From NCBI RefSeq assembly GCF_900184795.1, contig NZ_FXXN01000014.1:1-64000 (forward strand): 64,000 bases of DNA, given 5' to 3'. The position numbers and the translations under genes are program-made. The stretch comes from Magnetospirillum sp. 15-1 (GTDB taxonomy: Bacteria > Pseudomonadota > Alphaproteobacteria > Rhodospirillales > Magnetospirillaceae). This document shows positions 52,645-62,312 of the stretch, piece after piece; positions within the stretch are counted from its first letter, which is position 1, and each line of letters opens with the position of its first letter. A model generated the notes under the pieces. It was not told the DNA's origin. It saw only the letters and a program-made list of their open reading frames with translations, and ran no database searches.

Positions 52645-54416
52645 TGTGCGGCATCGCCGGAGTGATGACCGTCAACGCCACGCCGGAAGAGGCGGTGCTG
52701 GACAAGCTGTCCGATGCCCTGGCCCATCGCGGCCCCGACGGGCGCGGCCGCCATGTGCACGGCAATGTGGGGCTGGTGCAGAACCGCCTGTCGATCATCG
52801 ACCTGGAGGGCGGCAAACAACCCATCCTGGACGGCCAGGGCAACGCTATCGTCGCTAACGGCGAGGTCTACAATTACCTGGAACTCAAATCCGACATGGC
52901 GGGGCAGGCCTTCGTCACCGGATCGGATTGCGAGCCGCCGCTGCACCTCTATCGCCACCAGGGGCCGGCCTTCGCCCGCTCCCTGCGCGGCATGTACGCC
53001 ATCGCCATCCACGATACCGCCGCCGAGAAGCTGATCCTCAGCCGCGATCCGTTCGGCATCAAGCCGCTCTATCTGGTGGAAGGTGCCCCCCTGGCAAAGG
53101 ACGGGGGCCTGGCCTTCGCCTCCGAGCCCCAGGCCCTGATCGCCGCCGGGCAGGCCAAGCCCGAGGTGGATTCCGCCGCCCTGGCCGAGTTGCTGCAATT
53201 GCAGTTCACCACCGGCACCCGGACCATCTTCAAGGGCATCCGTCGCCTCGCCCCCGGCGAGACGGTGGTGGCCGAGGCCGGCTGCGTCACCGAAAGCCGC
53301 CGCCTGCCCGCGCTTCCGGCCGGCGGCCCGGTGGAGGGCAGCCTGGACCGCCTGCTGGACGAATTGGACGACGTGCTGACCGAATCGGTGGAGATGCACC
53401 AGCGCTCGGACGTGCCCTACGGCATGTTCCTGTCGGGCGGCATCGATTCGTCGGTGGTGCTGGCCCTGATGGCCCGGCTCAACCCCAGGGGCGTGCTGGC
53501 CTTCACCGCCGGCTTTCCCGGCACCAGGGTGCACGACGAACGCGCCCATGCCCGCGAGCTGGCCCGCGCGGTGGGCGCCCACCATGTGGAGGTGGAGTTC
53601 GGCGAGGCGGATTTCTGGCAGTTGCTGCCCCGGGTCGCCGCCGCCATGGACGATCCGGCGGCCGATTACGCCTGCCTGCCCACCTTCAAGCTGGCCCAGG
53701 AGGCCAGGAAGCAGGTCAAGGTCATCCTGTCGGGCGAGGGTGGCGACGAGTTGTTCGGCGGCTATGGCCGCTATCGCCACGCCATGCGCCCCTGGCCGCT
53801 GACCAAGCTTATGCGGCGTTCCGGCACCTTTGACGGGCTGGACGTGCTGCGCGACGGCATCACCGAGCACTGGCGCCACGGCATGAAGACGGCCGAGCGG
53901 GCCGAGGCCATGCATGGCCGCTCGCGCCTGCAGGTGGCCCAGGCGGTGGATTGCGCCGACTGGCTGCCCAACGATCTGCTGACCAAGGCCGACCGCTGCC
54001 TGATGGCCAACGGCATCGAGGGACGCGTGCCGTTCCTCGATCCGGTGGTGGCGGCCTTCGCCTTCCGCCTGCCCGACCACCTCAAGGTCAGGAAGGGATT
54101 GGGCAAGTGGCTGCTGCGCCGCTGGCTGGAGACGGCGCTTCCCGCCGCCCAGCCCTTCGACAAGAAGCGCGGCTTCACCGTGCCGGTGGGCGAGTGGATC
54201 AAGGCCCGGCCGGATATCGGCCAACTGGTGGCCCACCAGCCGGGCATCGCGGAAATCTGCCGCCCCGGCGCGGTGGAGGCCCTGTTCCGCAACGTCGGCA
54301 AGGAGACCGGCTTCGCCTGCTGGACCCTGCTGTTCTATGCCCTGTGGCACCAGCGGCACATCCTTGGACGAATTCCCAGTGGTGATACCTTTTCCGAGTT
54401 GGCGGAAAGGATATAA
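52644..54416 (+). CDS. asnB: Glutamine-hydrolysing asparagine synthase (polysaccharide-type)
   Basis: A 590-residue two-domain amidotransferase. Cys2 of M-C-G-I-A-G-V is the nucleophile; R-L-S-I-I-D-L (about 49-55) and N-G-E-V-Y-N-Y (about 73-79) bind glutamine. The synthase domain has the PP-loop F-L-S-G-G-I-D-S-S (about 257-265) and S-G-E-G-G-D-E-L-F-G-G-Y. It converts aspartate to asparagine, though homologues in sugar clusters amidate uronic acids. Its position after two glycosyltransferases favours that second role. It is 30 bp before pyrC. Confidence 0.92.
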   Translation: MCGIAGVMTVNATPEEAVLDKLSDALAHRGPDGRGRHVHGNVGLVQNRLSIIDLEGGKQPILDGQGNAIVANGEVYNYLELKSDMAGQAFVTGSDCEPPLHLYRHQGPAFARSLRGMYAIAIHDTAAEKLILSRDPFGIKPLYLVEGAPLAKDGGLAFASEPQALIAAGQAKPEVDSAALAELLQLQFTTGTRTIFKGIRRLAPGETVVAEAGCVTESRRLPALPAGGPVEGSLDRLLDELDDVLTESVEMHQRSDVPYGMFLSGGIDSSVVLALMARLNPRGVLAFTAGFPGTRVHDERAHARELARAVGAHHVEVEFGEADFWQLLPRVAAAMDDPAADYACLPTFKLAQEARKQVKVILSGEGGDELFGGYGRYRHAMRPWPLTKLMRRSGTFDGLDVLRDGITEHWRHGMKTAERAEAMHGRSRLQVAQAVDCADWLPNDLLTKADRCLMANGIEGRVPFLDPVVAAFAFRLPDHLKVRKGLGKWLLRRWLETALPAAQPFDKKRGFTVPVGEWIKARPDIGQLVAHQPGIAEICRPGAVEALFRNVGKETGFACWTLLFYALWHQRHILGRIPSGDTFSELAERI

Positions 54417-54445
54417 TCCCCCCGGTTACCTGATTGGAGAGTGCC

Positions 54446-55777
54446 ATGGCCCAGACCTTCGACCTGATCCTGCGCAATGGTACCGCCGTGACGCCCAACG
54501 GCACGCTGCGCACCAATATCGCGGTAAGCGACGGCCGCATCCGGGCCATCGGCGACCTGCTGGGCGCCTCGGCGGCCGAGGAGGTGGATGTGCGCGGCCT
54601 GACCGTGCTGCCCGGCGTGATCGACACCCAGGTGCATTTCCGCGAGCCGGGCCTGGAGCACAAGGAAGACCTGGAGAGCGGCACCCGCGCCGCCGCCCAG
54701 GGCGGTGTGGTCGCCATCTTCGAGATGCCCAACACCAAGCCGTCCACCACCACCGCCGACGCCATCCGCGACAAGCTGGCGCGCGCCAGGGGCCGCGCCT
54801 GGGTGGACCACGCCTTCTTCATCGGCGCCGCCTCGGACAACATCCCCCATCTGGCCGAGTGGGAGCGTATCCCCGGCTGCGCCGGCATCAAGGTGTTCAT
54901 GGGGTCTTCCACCGGCAACCTGCTGGTGGCCGACGACGAGACTCTGGGCCGGGTCCTGGCCGAGGGATTCCGCCGCATCGCCGTCCATTGCGAGGATGAG
55001 GGAAGGCTGATCGAGCGCAAGCATGTGGCCGAGGAAGGAGCGCATCCCCGCGTCCACCACCAGTGGCGCGACGTGGAGACCGCCCTGATGGCCAGCACGC
55101 GGCTGATCAATCTGGCCGAGAAGGCCGGGCGGCGCGTCCACGTGCTGCACGTCACCACCGCCGAGGAAATGGAGTTCCTGGCCGGGCACAAGGATATCGC
55201 CACGGTGGAGACCACGCCCCAGCACCTGACCCTGGCGGCGCCCGAATGCTACGAGCGCCTGGGCACCTATGCCCAGATGAACCCGCCCATCCGCGGCGCA
55301 CGCCACCGCGACGCCCTGTGGAAGGCCATCGCCGATGGGACCGTCGACGTGCTGGGCTCGGACCACGCGCCCCACACCCGCGAGGAGAAGGACAAGCCCT
55401 ATCCCGCCAGCCCGTCGGGCATGACCGGGGTACAGACCCTGGTGCCCCTGATGCTCGACCACGTCAAGCAGGGCCGCCTCAGCCTGGAGCGTCTGGTGGA
55501 CCTGACCAGCGCCGGCCCGGCCCGGATTTATAACATTACCGGCAAGGGCCGCATCGCGGTGGGTTACGACGCCGACTTCACAATCGTGGACATGAAGGCC
55601 GAGCGCATCATCACCAACGATTGGATCGAAAGCCGCTGCGGCTGGACGCCGTTCGACGGGCAGAAGGTCACCGGCTGGCCGGTCGCCACCATCGTGCGCG
55701 GCCAGACGGTCATGCGCGACGGCCAGTTGCTGGGCTCGGCCTCGGGCGAGCCGGTGCGCTTCCAGGAAAGCCGCTAG
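54446..55777 (+). CDS. pyrC: Dihydroorotase (AllB/PyrC class)
   Basis: A 443-residue amidohydrolase that closes carbamoyl-aspartate to dihydroorotate. Metal ligands are seen: D-T-Q-V-H-F-R-E-P-G (about 60-69; H-x-R in place of H-x-H, as in class I dihydroorotases), a bridging K in G-I-K-V-F-M-G-S (about 150-157), C-E-D-E-G (about 182-186) and H-V-L-H-V-T-T (about 234-240), then D-H-A-P-H (about 310-314). The Gln in place of His before H-F-R is a variation to note. GGAGAG lies 6 nt before the ATG. It is the second pyrimidine gene here, far from pyrE. Confidence 0.87.
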   Translation: MAQTFDLILRNGTAVTPNGTLRTNIAVSDGRIRAIGDLLGASAAEEVDVRGLTVLPGVIDTQVHFREPGLEHKEDLESGTRAAAQGGVVAIFEMPNTKPSTTTADAIRDKLARARGRAWVDHAFFIGAASDNIPHLAEWERIPGCAGIKVFMGSSTGNLLVADDETLGRVLAEGFRRIAVHCEDEGRLIERKHVAEEGAHPRVHHQWRDVETALMASTRLINLAEKAGRRVHVLHVTTAEEMEFLAGHKDIATVETTPQHLTLAAPECYERLGTYAQMNPPIRGARHRDALWKAIADGTVDVLGSDHAPHTREEKDKPYPASPSGMTGVQTLVPLMLDHVKQGRLSLERLVDLTSAGPARIYNITGKGRIAVGYDADFTIVDMKAERIITNDWIESRCGWTPFDGQKVTGWPVATIVRGQTVMRDGQLLGSASGEPVRFQESR

Positions 55778-55788
55778 GCGCCGGGCCG

Positions 55789-57846
55789 GTGAATCTCCGC
55801 CCCTCCAACCGCCGGATTTTGGTGGGATTGCTGGGAGCCATGCTCCTGGTGCTGTGGGGATTCGTCGCCTACTGGTCGTGGTCGCAGCGCAAGAGCGTCA
55901 TCGTCTCGAGCACCGTGATCCTCGAGCAGTTGACCACGGCGGCCGAGGAACAGACGCTGCGGCTGTTCCGGCACGCCGAGACCTCGCTGATGGTCAGCAA
56001 TCACTGGCTGGCCGAGCATCCCCAGTTGGACCCCGGCGACTCGCCCTCGTTCATCGCCCTGGTGGATCGCCTGCGCCACATGTCGGACGGCATGCTGGAT
56101 ATCCGCATGGTGACCCGTTCGGGCGGCCTGCATTACATTCCCCGGCGCGGCCCCAAGGCGCTGGCCGACGTGTCCGACCGCGACTACGTCAAGGCGCAAA
56201 GCCGCATGGAGACCCGAGGCTTCTTCATCGGCAACCCGCTGATCAGCCGGGTGACCGGCAAGTGGGGCATTCCGGTCTCCGTCCCGGTGGACAAGGGCGG
56301 CGCCGACACCACCGTGCTGTTCGCCGCCATCGAATTGGACCGCATCGCCAAGACCTTCGAGGCCGAGCGCATCAAGCCCTCCGGCTCCATCGCCATCCTC
56401 AGGGCCGACGGCACCTTCTTGTTCCGGGTGCCGCAGGAAGATCACGTGATCGGCCTCAACATCGCCGACACCCCGTCCTTCAAGGAGAATTACGCCCTGT
56501 CGCTCAAGGGCGTCTTCCGCTCGTCCAGCCAGTTCATCGACGGCAAGGAGCGGATCGTGTCGTTCCAGCGGCTGCGCGACTATCCGCTGATCGTCATCGT
56601 CACCGCCGGCATCGACGATCTGCTGGCGCCCTGGCGCCGCGAGACCGCCACCCTGGTGGCCATCGCCGGCCTGGTCTCCATGGCCATCGGCCTGCTGACC
56701 CTGGTGCTGCTGCGCTCCATGAAGGCGGAGGAAAAGGCCCAGAAAGCCACCGAGCAGGCCCGGCACGAGGCCGAACTGATCCTCTCCAAGGCGGGCGAGG
56801 GGATTTGCGGCGTCAATGCCGCCGGGCGGGTCACCTTCATGAATCCCGCCGCCCGCGTCATGCTGGGCTGGGACCATGAGGACCCCACCGGCCAGAACCT
56901 GCACGTCACCAACCACCACAGCCGGGCCGACGGCAGCGATTATCCCGGCGACCAATGCCCGGTCGCCCACACCCTGAGCGACGGCGAGACCCGCGAGGTG
57001 CAGGGAGAGACCTTCTGGCGGCTCAACGGCTCCAGCTTTCCGGTGGAGTTCATCGTCACCGGCATCATGGACGAAAACGTCGTCAAGGGGGCCGTGCTGG
57101 TGTTCCGCGACATCAGCGAGCGTCTGGCCGCCGAACAGGCGCTGACCAATCAGGCCACCGAACTGTCGCGCTCCAACGCCGATCTCGAGCAGTTCGCCTA
57201 TGTGGCCAGCCACGATCTGCGCGAACCGCTGCGCCAGGTGGCCAGCTTCGTATCGCTGCTGGAGCGCCGCTACGGCCCGGCCATGGACGACGACGCCCGC
57301 GACTACATCGCCTATGCCCGCGAGGGCGCCAAGCGCATGGACCGGCTGATCATCGATCTGCTGGAATTCTCGCGCATCGGCCACCGCTCCCTGCCGGTGG
57401 AGACGGTCAACCTGGGCGACGTCGTCGACGAGGCCATCGCCAATCTGCGCACCACCATCATCGAATCCGGCGCCCAGGTGGAACGGACCCCCGGCATGCC
57501 GGTCCTTCCCCTGGTTCGCGACGACATGGTGCGACTGTTCCAGAACCTGATCGGCAACGCCCTGAAATACCGCCACCCCGAACGCACCCCCATCGTCCGC
57601 GTCACGGCGACCCGGGAGGACAACGGCTGGGTGGTGTCGGTCACCGACAACGGCATGGGCATCGACCCGCAGTTTTCCGAGCGCATCTTCGGCATCTTCC
57701 AGCGCCTGCACACCCGCGACAAGTTCGAGGGCACCGGCATCGGACTGGCCATCGTCAAGAAGATCGTCGAGCGGGCCGGCGGCAAGGTCTGGGTCGAGTC
57801 CAATTCGGGCGAGGGCAGCGCCTTCCACGTGGTCCTGCCGGCTTGA
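55789..57846 (+). CDS. Membrane PAS-domain histidine kinase with periplasmic Cache/PDC sensor
   Basis: A 685-residue sensor kinase. A membrane helix (about 11-30) and another (about 287-310) enclose a 250-residue periplasmic Cache (PDC) domain (Y-I-P-R-R-G-P, D-R-D-Y-V-K-A). A PAS domain (about 335-450), a coiled coil, HisKA with H in Y-V-A-S-H-D-L-R-E-P-L (about 478) and the ATPase domain (N-L-I-G-N-A-L-K-Y, D-N-G-M-G-I, G-T-G-I-G-L-A-I-V) follow. No receiver is fused, and no regulator adjoins. GTG start at 55789, 11 bp after pyrC; no longer in-frame start is favoured. Confidence 0.9.
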   Translation: MNLRPSNRRILVGLLGAMLLVLWGFVAYWSWSQRKSVIVSSTVILEQLTTAAEEQTLRLFRHAETSLMVSNHWLAEHPQLDPGDSPSFIALVDRLRHMSDGMLDIRMVTRSGGLHYIPRRGPKALADVSDRDYVKAQSRMETRGFFIGNPLISRVTGKWGIPVSVPVDKGGADTTVLFAAIELDRIAKTFEAERIKPSGSIAILRADGTFLFRVPQEDHVIGLNIADTPSFKENYALSLKGVFRSSSQFIDGKERIVSFQRLRDYPLIVIVTAGIDDLLAPWRRETATLVAIAGLVSMAIGLLTLVLLRSMKAEEKAQKATEQARHEAELILSKAGEGICGVNAAGRVTFMNPAARVMLGWDHEDPTGQNLHVTNHHSRADGSDYPGDQCPVAHTLSDGETREVQGETFWRLNGSSFPVEFIVTGIMDENVVKGAVLVFRDISERLAAEQALTNQATELSRSNADLEQFAYVASHDLREPLRQVASFVSLLERRYGPAMDDDARDYIAYAREGAKRMDRLIIDLLEFSRIGHRSLPVETVNLGDVVDEAIANLRTTIIESGAQVERTPGMPVLPLVRDDMVRLFQNLIGNALKYRHPERTPIVRVTATREDNGWVVSVTDNGMGIDPQFSERIFGIFQRLHTRDKFEGTGIGLAIVKKIVERAGGKVWVESNSGEGSAFHVVLPA

Positions 57847-57910
57847 CCGCCATCATGCCCGGATCGCGCGAAGGCCGGTAATCTTTCCCCCGTCATCCCG
57901 GAAGCGCCAG

Positions 57911-57927
57911 CGCTGTCCGGAACAGCG
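57911..57927. repeat. Short hairpin upstream of the MIP18/DUF59 gene
   Basis: CGCTGT/ACAGCG with a 5-base loop, 21 bp before the ATG at 57948. The sequence around it (GTCATCCCGGAAGCGCCAGCG) resembles the dispersed GTCATCCCGGA...CCAGCG repeats of alphaproteobacteria, so it may be a remnant of such an element. Confidence 0.35.
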
Positions 57928-57947
57928 ACAAGAGGAAGGCCGAGTCC

Positions 57948-58253
57948 ATGATCACCGAAGACGACATCCTCGAAGCCCTGCGTCAGGTCATCGACCCCGA
58001 CGTGGGCGTCAACATCGTCGACCTGGGACTGGTGGAAAAGGTGCGGATCGCCCCGGAAGGCATCTATGTGGACCTGATCATGACCACCCCGGCCTGTCCG
58101 CAGAGCGCCTATCTCAGCGACGAATCCGAACGGGTGGTGCGCGCCGCCGCCAAGGACGAATTGCCGGTCAGCGTCGAGGTGCTCGATTCCCCCTTCTGGG
58201 AGCCGTCGCGCATGTCGGCCTCGGCCAAGTCCATCATGGGCTGGCCGGGATGA
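57948..58253 (+). CDS. MIP18/DUF59-family metal-sulfur cluster assembly protein
   Basis: A 101-residue protein. The family signature D-P-D-V-G-V-N-I-V-D-L-G-L-V (about 17-30), a hydrophobic pair of strands and the catalytic-type Cys in T-T-P-A-C-P (about 47-52) are all present, as in SufT/PaaD. Such proteins help load Fe-S clusters. The short C-terminal W-x-P-S-R-M-S motif (F-W-E-P-S-R-M) is also typical. GGAAG lies before the ATG. It overlaps the NnrS-like gene by ATGA. Confidence 0.93.
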   Translation: MITEDDILEALRQVIDPDVGVNIVDLGLVEKVRIAPEGIYVDLIMTTPACPQSAYLSDESERVVRAAAKDELPVSVEVLDSPFWEPSRMSASAKSIMGWPG

Positions 58254-59296
58254 TCAGCCTTACCGCGCGGCGCCTGCCCCTGCTGATGGCCGGGGCCGTC
58301 TCCCTGGTGGCCGGCATCGTCGCCGGCGAGGGCCGCATGGGCTGGCCGGTGGGCGGCGCCGACCTGATGCTGGTGCACGGGCCGCTGATGATCTGCGGCT
58401 TCTTCGGCACGGTGATCGGACTGGAACGCGCCGTCGCCCTGGGCAAGCCGTGGGGCTACGGCTCGCCGCTGGCCACCGCGCTGGGCGGCATGCTGCTGAT
58501 CGCCGGTTATCCCCAGGGCGGCGCCATCCTGCTGCTGTTCGGCAGCCTGACCTTCGCCGCCATGAGCCTTGCCGTGATCATTCGTCAGCGCGAGGTGTTC
58601 ACCACGGTACTGGGCCTGGGCGGCCTGACCTGGGCGGCGGGTAATCTGCTGTGGCTGGCGGGCGGCAACGCCGCCGACGCGGTGCCGCTGTGGGCCGCCT
58701 TCCTGGTGCTGACCATCGCCGGCGAGCGCCTGGAACTGTCCCGTTTTCTGCCGCCCTGGCGCTGGCGCACCCCCACCCTGTTCCCTCCCCTGCTCCTGCT
58801 GCTGGCCGGCATGGTGCTGGGGTCCTGGATACTATTCGGCCTGGGCCTCGCCCTGCTGACCCTGTGGTCGCTGGTCAACGACGTGGTGCGCCGCACCATC
58901 CGCCAGCCCGGCCTGACCCGCTATGTGGCCATATGCCTGCTGTCCGGCTATTTCTGGGCGCTGGCCGCCGGCCTGATGATGACCCGATTGGTGCCGGGCG
59001 CCACCGGCGTACTCTACGACGCCGCCCTGCATTCCCTGTTCGTCGGCTTCGTCTTCGCCATGGTGTACGGCCATGCCCCCGTCATCCTGCCCGCCGTGCT
59101 GCGGGTGGCGGTTCCCTACAAGCCGGTGTTCTACCTGCCGCTGTTCCTGCTGCACGCCTCGCTGGGGCTGCGCGTCGTGGGCGACCTGATCGACGTCCAT
59201 GCCGTCCGCCAGTGGGGTGGCCTGGGCAACGCGGTGGCCATCGCGGCGTTCATCGTCACCATGCTGGTGACGGTGCTGGGCGCGAGGAAGCGGTAA
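58250..59296 (+). CDS. NnrS-like polytopic membrane protein
   Basis: A 348-residue protein with about ten to twelve membrane helices. Two motifs, H-G-P-L-M-I-C-G-F-F-G-T (about 44-55) and H-S-L-F-V-G-F-V-F-A-M-V-Y-G-H-A (about 260-275), match the NnrS superfamily, where the His residues coordinate haem or copper. NnrS is linked to protection from nitric oxide during denitrification. Its gene is translationally coupled to the MIP18 gene. The two Rrf2/NsrR-type regulators in the window would suit control of such genes, but no operator was identified. Confidence 0.75.
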   Translation: MISLTARRLPLLMAGAVSLVAGIVAGEGRMGWPVGGADLMLVHGPLMICGFFGTVIGLERAVALGKPWGYGSPLATALGGMLLIAGYPQGGAILLLFGSLTFAAMSLAVIIRQREVFTTVLGLGGLTWAAGNLLWLAGGNAADAVPLWAAFLVLTIAGERLELSRFLPPWRWRTPTLFPPLLLLLAGMVLGSWILFGLGLALLTLWSLVNDVVRRTIRQPGLTRYVAICLLSGYFWALAAGLMMTRLVPGATGVLYDAALHSLFVGFVFAMVYGHAPVILPAVLRVAVPYKPVFYLPLFLLHASLGLRVVGDLIDVHAVRQWGGLGNAVAIAAFIVTMLVTVLGARKR

Positions 59297-61792
59297 TCAC
59301 TTCCTCGGCTTGATCCGCGCCGTGGGTTCGGCCTGCATGGGGTCGTCGGGCCACCAGTGCTTGGGATACTGGCCCTTGAGGTCGGCCTTGACCTGCCTGT
59401 AGGCGTTGGCCCAGAAGCTGGCGAGATCGCGGGTGACCTGCATGGGGCGGCGGGCCGGCGACAGCAGATGGAGCAGCAGCGCCACCTTGCCGCCGCCGAT
59501 GCGCGGCGTCTCGGCACAGGCGAACATCTCCTGCAGCCGCACCGCCAGCACCGGCACCTCGCCGGAATAATCGATGGGAACCCGCGAGCCGGACGGCACC
59601 TCCACATGGGTGGGAGCCAGATCGTCCAGGCGCTTCTTCTGCTCCCAAGACAGCAGGCCGGAGAGTGCCGCCCCCAGATCGAGCCGGGTCAGATGGGCAC
59701 GCCGCGTGATGCCGGCGAGGTAAGGCACCAGCCATTCCCCCAGCCCGGCCAGCAGCGCCGCCTCGGACAGATCGGGCCACTCCCCCTCGGGCTCCAGCCC
59801 GCGCACGAAGGCGACACGGCGGCACAGCCGCTCCAGCTCGGGCGTCCAGGGCAGCGCGGCCAGCCCCATCTGCCGCACCCCTTCGGCCATGGCGGCGGCC
59901 AGCGCCTCGGGATCGGCGGATTTCAGAGGCTTGTCCTCCAGGACCAGCGACCACAGCACCCGACGGGCGCGGGCCTGCACCACCTCGTCGCGCCCATCCC
60001 AGCGGCAGACGGTCTCGGCGCGGATATCGCCTTCGAACTGCGCCTCGATCTCCGCCAGGGTCAGGGGCGCCGCCAGGAAGATACGGGCCTCGCGGCGATC
60101 GCCGTCGGTCTCGGCCAGGACCAGCCATTCCTCGGCGGCCAGGGGCTCGTGGGCGGGAAACACCGCCCCGCCGCCGCCGGTCATGGCGTAGCGCGGCTCG
60201 CCCCCCGGCCGCCGCCGGGCAATGCGGTCGGGATAGGCGAAGGCCAGCAGCAGCCCGGCATCGCCCCGGTCACCCATCTGCTCGCCCGCCCTGAGGCCCA
60301 GGCGGCGGCGGGCTTCGCGGGCCGACTGGCGGGCACGGGCCAGGGCGCCCCTGTCCACCGGCAGCCCCCGTTCCTCGCCGCGCAGGGCGTCGAGACGCAG
60401 ACGGATGTCGGAATCCCGCGCATCGCGCCCGGTGCGCAGCACGTCGCGCTCCTCCAGCAAGGCGGCGAGGTCGGCCGCCAGCCCGCCCAGGCCGAGTTCG
60501 CGCCCCTTCAGTACCATGTGGGCGAGGCGCGGATGCTGGCCGAGCCGCACCATGGCCTTGCCGTGAGGGGTGATGCGCAAGGCACCGTCCAGCGCCCCCA
60601 ATTCGGTCAGCAACTCTCGCGCCTGGGCCAGATGGGCGGCGGGCGGCGGATCGAGCCAGGCCAGGGTCTCGGCCTGGGTAACGCCCCATTGGGCGAGGTC
60701 GAGGGCCAGGGGGGCGAGGTCGGCTTCGACCATCTCGGGCGAGGTGAAGGCCAGCAGGGCGCGGTCGTCGGCCTCGGACCACAGGCGGTAGCACACACCC
60801 GGCCCCAGCCGCCCGGCGCGCCCCCGGCGCTGATCGGCGCCGGCGCGGGATACGGCCAAGGTGACCAGCCGGGTCATGCCCGAGCCGGGGTCGAAGCGCG
60901 CCACCCGCATGCGCCCGCCATCCACCACCACCCGCACGCCCTCGATGGTCAGCGAGGTCTCGGCGATGCCGGTGGCCAGCACCACCTTGCGCCCGCCGTC
61001 CTTGCGCGGGCGGATGGCGGCGTCCTGCGCCTCCTGGGACAAGTCGCCGTAGAGCGGCGCGACCAGCACGCCCCGCGCCGCCGGATGATCGGCCAGCAGG
61101 CTTTCCACCCGGCGGATCTCGCCGGCGCCCGGCAGGAAGACCAGTACGTCGCCGGTCTCCTCGTCCAGGGCCCGGATCACGGCCGAAGCCACCGCATCGA
61201 CGAAGGCGCGGGGCTCGGGCCGGGTCAGGAAGCGGGTTTCCACCGGAAAGGCCCTTCCCTGGCTGGTCACCACCGGCACGTCGCCCATCAGGCGGGCCAC
61301 CGGGCCGCCGTCGAGCGTCGCCGACATCACCACCAGCTTCAGGTCGTCGCGCAGCCCCTGGCGGCATTCCAGCGCCAGGGCGAGGCCGAGATCGGCGAAC
61401 AGCGAGCGCTCGTGGAATTCGTCGAAAATCACCAGCCCGACACCCTCCAGGGACGGGTCGTCCTGGATCATGCGGTTGAGGATGCCCTCGGTCACCACCT
61501 CGATGCGGGTTCCGGGTCCGACGCGGGAGTCGAAACGGATACGCCAGCCCACCGTCTCGCCCGGCTGCTCGCCCAGGGTGGCGGCCATGCGCGACGCGGC
61601 GGCCCGGGCCGCGAGGCGCCGGGGCTCCAGCATCAGGATACGGCTTCCCGCCAGCCAGGGCTCGTCCAGCAGGGCCAGGGGCACGCGGGTGGTCTTGCCC
61701 GCCCCCGGCGGGGCCTGCAGCACCAGCCCGTGCGAGACGGCCAGGGCGGCCCGGATTTGGGGAATGACGGACTCTATTGGTAAATCATGCAT
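59297..61792 (-). CDS. hrpB: ATP-dependent helicase HrpB
   Basis: An 831-residue DExH helicase. Walker A is A-P-P-G-A-G-K-T-T-R-V-P (about 27-38), motif Ia L-M-L-E-P-R-R-L, and Walker B D-E-F-H-E-R-S-L (about 124-131, DEFH). Motif III is V-M-S-A-T-L-D, motif VI Q-R-R-G-R-A-G-R-L-G-P-G (about 328-339). A HrpB-type C-terminal domain follows, including P-S-G-S-R-V-P-I-D-Y. The family length and C-terminus fit HrpB; its RNA substrate is unknown. It is convergent with the NnrS-like gene with no gap. Confidence 0.94.
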   Translation of the reverse strand: MHDLPIESVIPQIRAALAVSHGLVLQAPPGAGKTTRVPLALLDEPWLAGSRILMLEPRRLAARAAASRMAATLGEQPGETVGWRIRFDSRVGPGTRIEVVTEGILNRMIQDDPSLEGVGLVIFDEFHERSLFADLGLALALECRQGLRDDLKLVVMSATLDGGPVARLMGDVPVVTSQGRAFPVETRFLTRPEPRAFVDAVASAVIRALDEETGDVLVFLPGAGEIRRVESLLADHPAARGVLVAPLYGDLSQEAQDAAIRPRKDGGRKVVLATGIAETSLTIEGVRVVVDGGRMRVARFDPGSGMTRLVTLAVSRAGADQRRGRAGRLGPGVCYRLWSEADDRALLAFTSPEMVEADLAPLALDLAQWGVTQAETLAWLDPPPAAHLAQARELLTELGALDGALRITPHGKAMVRLGQHPRLAHMVLKGRELGLGGLAADLAALLEERDVLRTGRDARDSDIRLRLDALRGEERGLPVDRGALARARQSAREARRRLGLRAGEQMGDRGDAGLLLAFAYPDRIARRRPGGEPRYAMTGGGGAVFPAHEPLAAEEWLVLAETDGDRREARIFLAAPLTLAEIEAQFEGDIRAETVCRWDGRDEVVQARARRVLWSLVLEDKPLKSADPEALAAAMAEGVRQMGLAALPWTPELERLCRRVAFVRGLEPEGEWPDLSEAALLAGLGEWLVPYLAGITRRAHLTRLDLGAALSGLLSWEQKKRLDDLAPTHVEVPSGSRVPIDYSGEVPVLAVRLQEMFACAETPRIGGGKVALLLHLLSPARRPMQVTRDLASFWANAYRQVKADLKGQYPKHWWPDDPMQAEPTARIKPRK

Positions 61793-61850
61793 TTTTCGTA
61801 CTTATACGATCGCACCGACCGGCCTGAGACCAATTATTGCCCTCAGCCTC

Positions 61851-61879
61851 TTGAAATCGACACAATCCTAGGGGATAAG
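61851..61879 (+). promoter_or_regulatory. Possible sigma-70 promoter of the cytochrome c gene
   Basis: TTGAAA (61851-61856) and GATAAG (61874-61879) lie 17 bp apart, 47 bp before the ATG. The -10 box has several mismatches, so this is a suggestion only. Confidence 0.35.
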
Positions 61880-61925
61880 AGACGCATCGCGCCACTCATC
61901 CATATCTGCGCAATTGGAGATTCTG

Positions 61926-62288
61926 ATGCTCAACACCAAGAAGCTGGGCCTCGTCCTCGGAGCCGCCCTCCTCGCCGCCCCGTTCGCCGCCTTCGCCGAT
62001 GACGCCCCGGCCGCTTTCAACCAGTGCAAGGCCTGTCACAAGGTCGAAGCCGGCAAGAACGGCGTGGGCCCGAGCCTGGCCGGCGTGTTCGGCCGCAAGG
62101 CCGGCTCCGAGCCGACCTTCAAGTATTCCGACGCCATGAAGGCCGCCGGCACCTGGGACGAAGCCGCCCTGACCAAGTACCTGTCCGACCCCAAGGGCAC
62201 CGTCCCCGGCAACAAGATGGCCTTCGCCGGCCTGAAGAAGCCCGAAGACGTGGCCGCCGTGGTCGCCTATCTGAAGACCGTGAAGTAA
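61926..62288 (+). CDS. Class I c-type cytochrome (c2/c550-like)
   Basis: A 120-residue periplasmic cytochrome. The signal peptide (K-K-L-G-L-V-L-G-A-A-L-L-A-A-P-F-A-A-F-A) is cleaved near A-D-D, leaving about 97 residues. Haem attaches at C-K-A-C-H (about 34-38) and the sixth ligand is Met in N-K-M-A-F (about 97-101). The layout is the small mitochondrial-type c2, a soluble electron carrier to a terminal oxidase or reductase. The ATG at 61926 is supported by GGAG; a TTG at 61914 is in frame but unlikely. A strong hairpin follows. Confidence 0.92.
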   Translation: MLNTKKLGLVLGAALLAAPFAAFADDAPAAFNQCKACHKVEAGKNGVGPSLAGVFGRKAGSEPTFKYSDAMKAAGTWDEAALTKYLSDPKGTVPGNKMAFAGLKKPEDVAAVVAYLKTVK

Positions 62289-62312
62289 GACTTCCCGGTT
62301 TGAAGGCTTTGG

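Noticed and set aside
59357-61783. An 808-codon plus-strand frame opposite hrpB
   Set aside because: Low-complexity Gln/Gly/His translation; the minus strand encodes a complete helicase.
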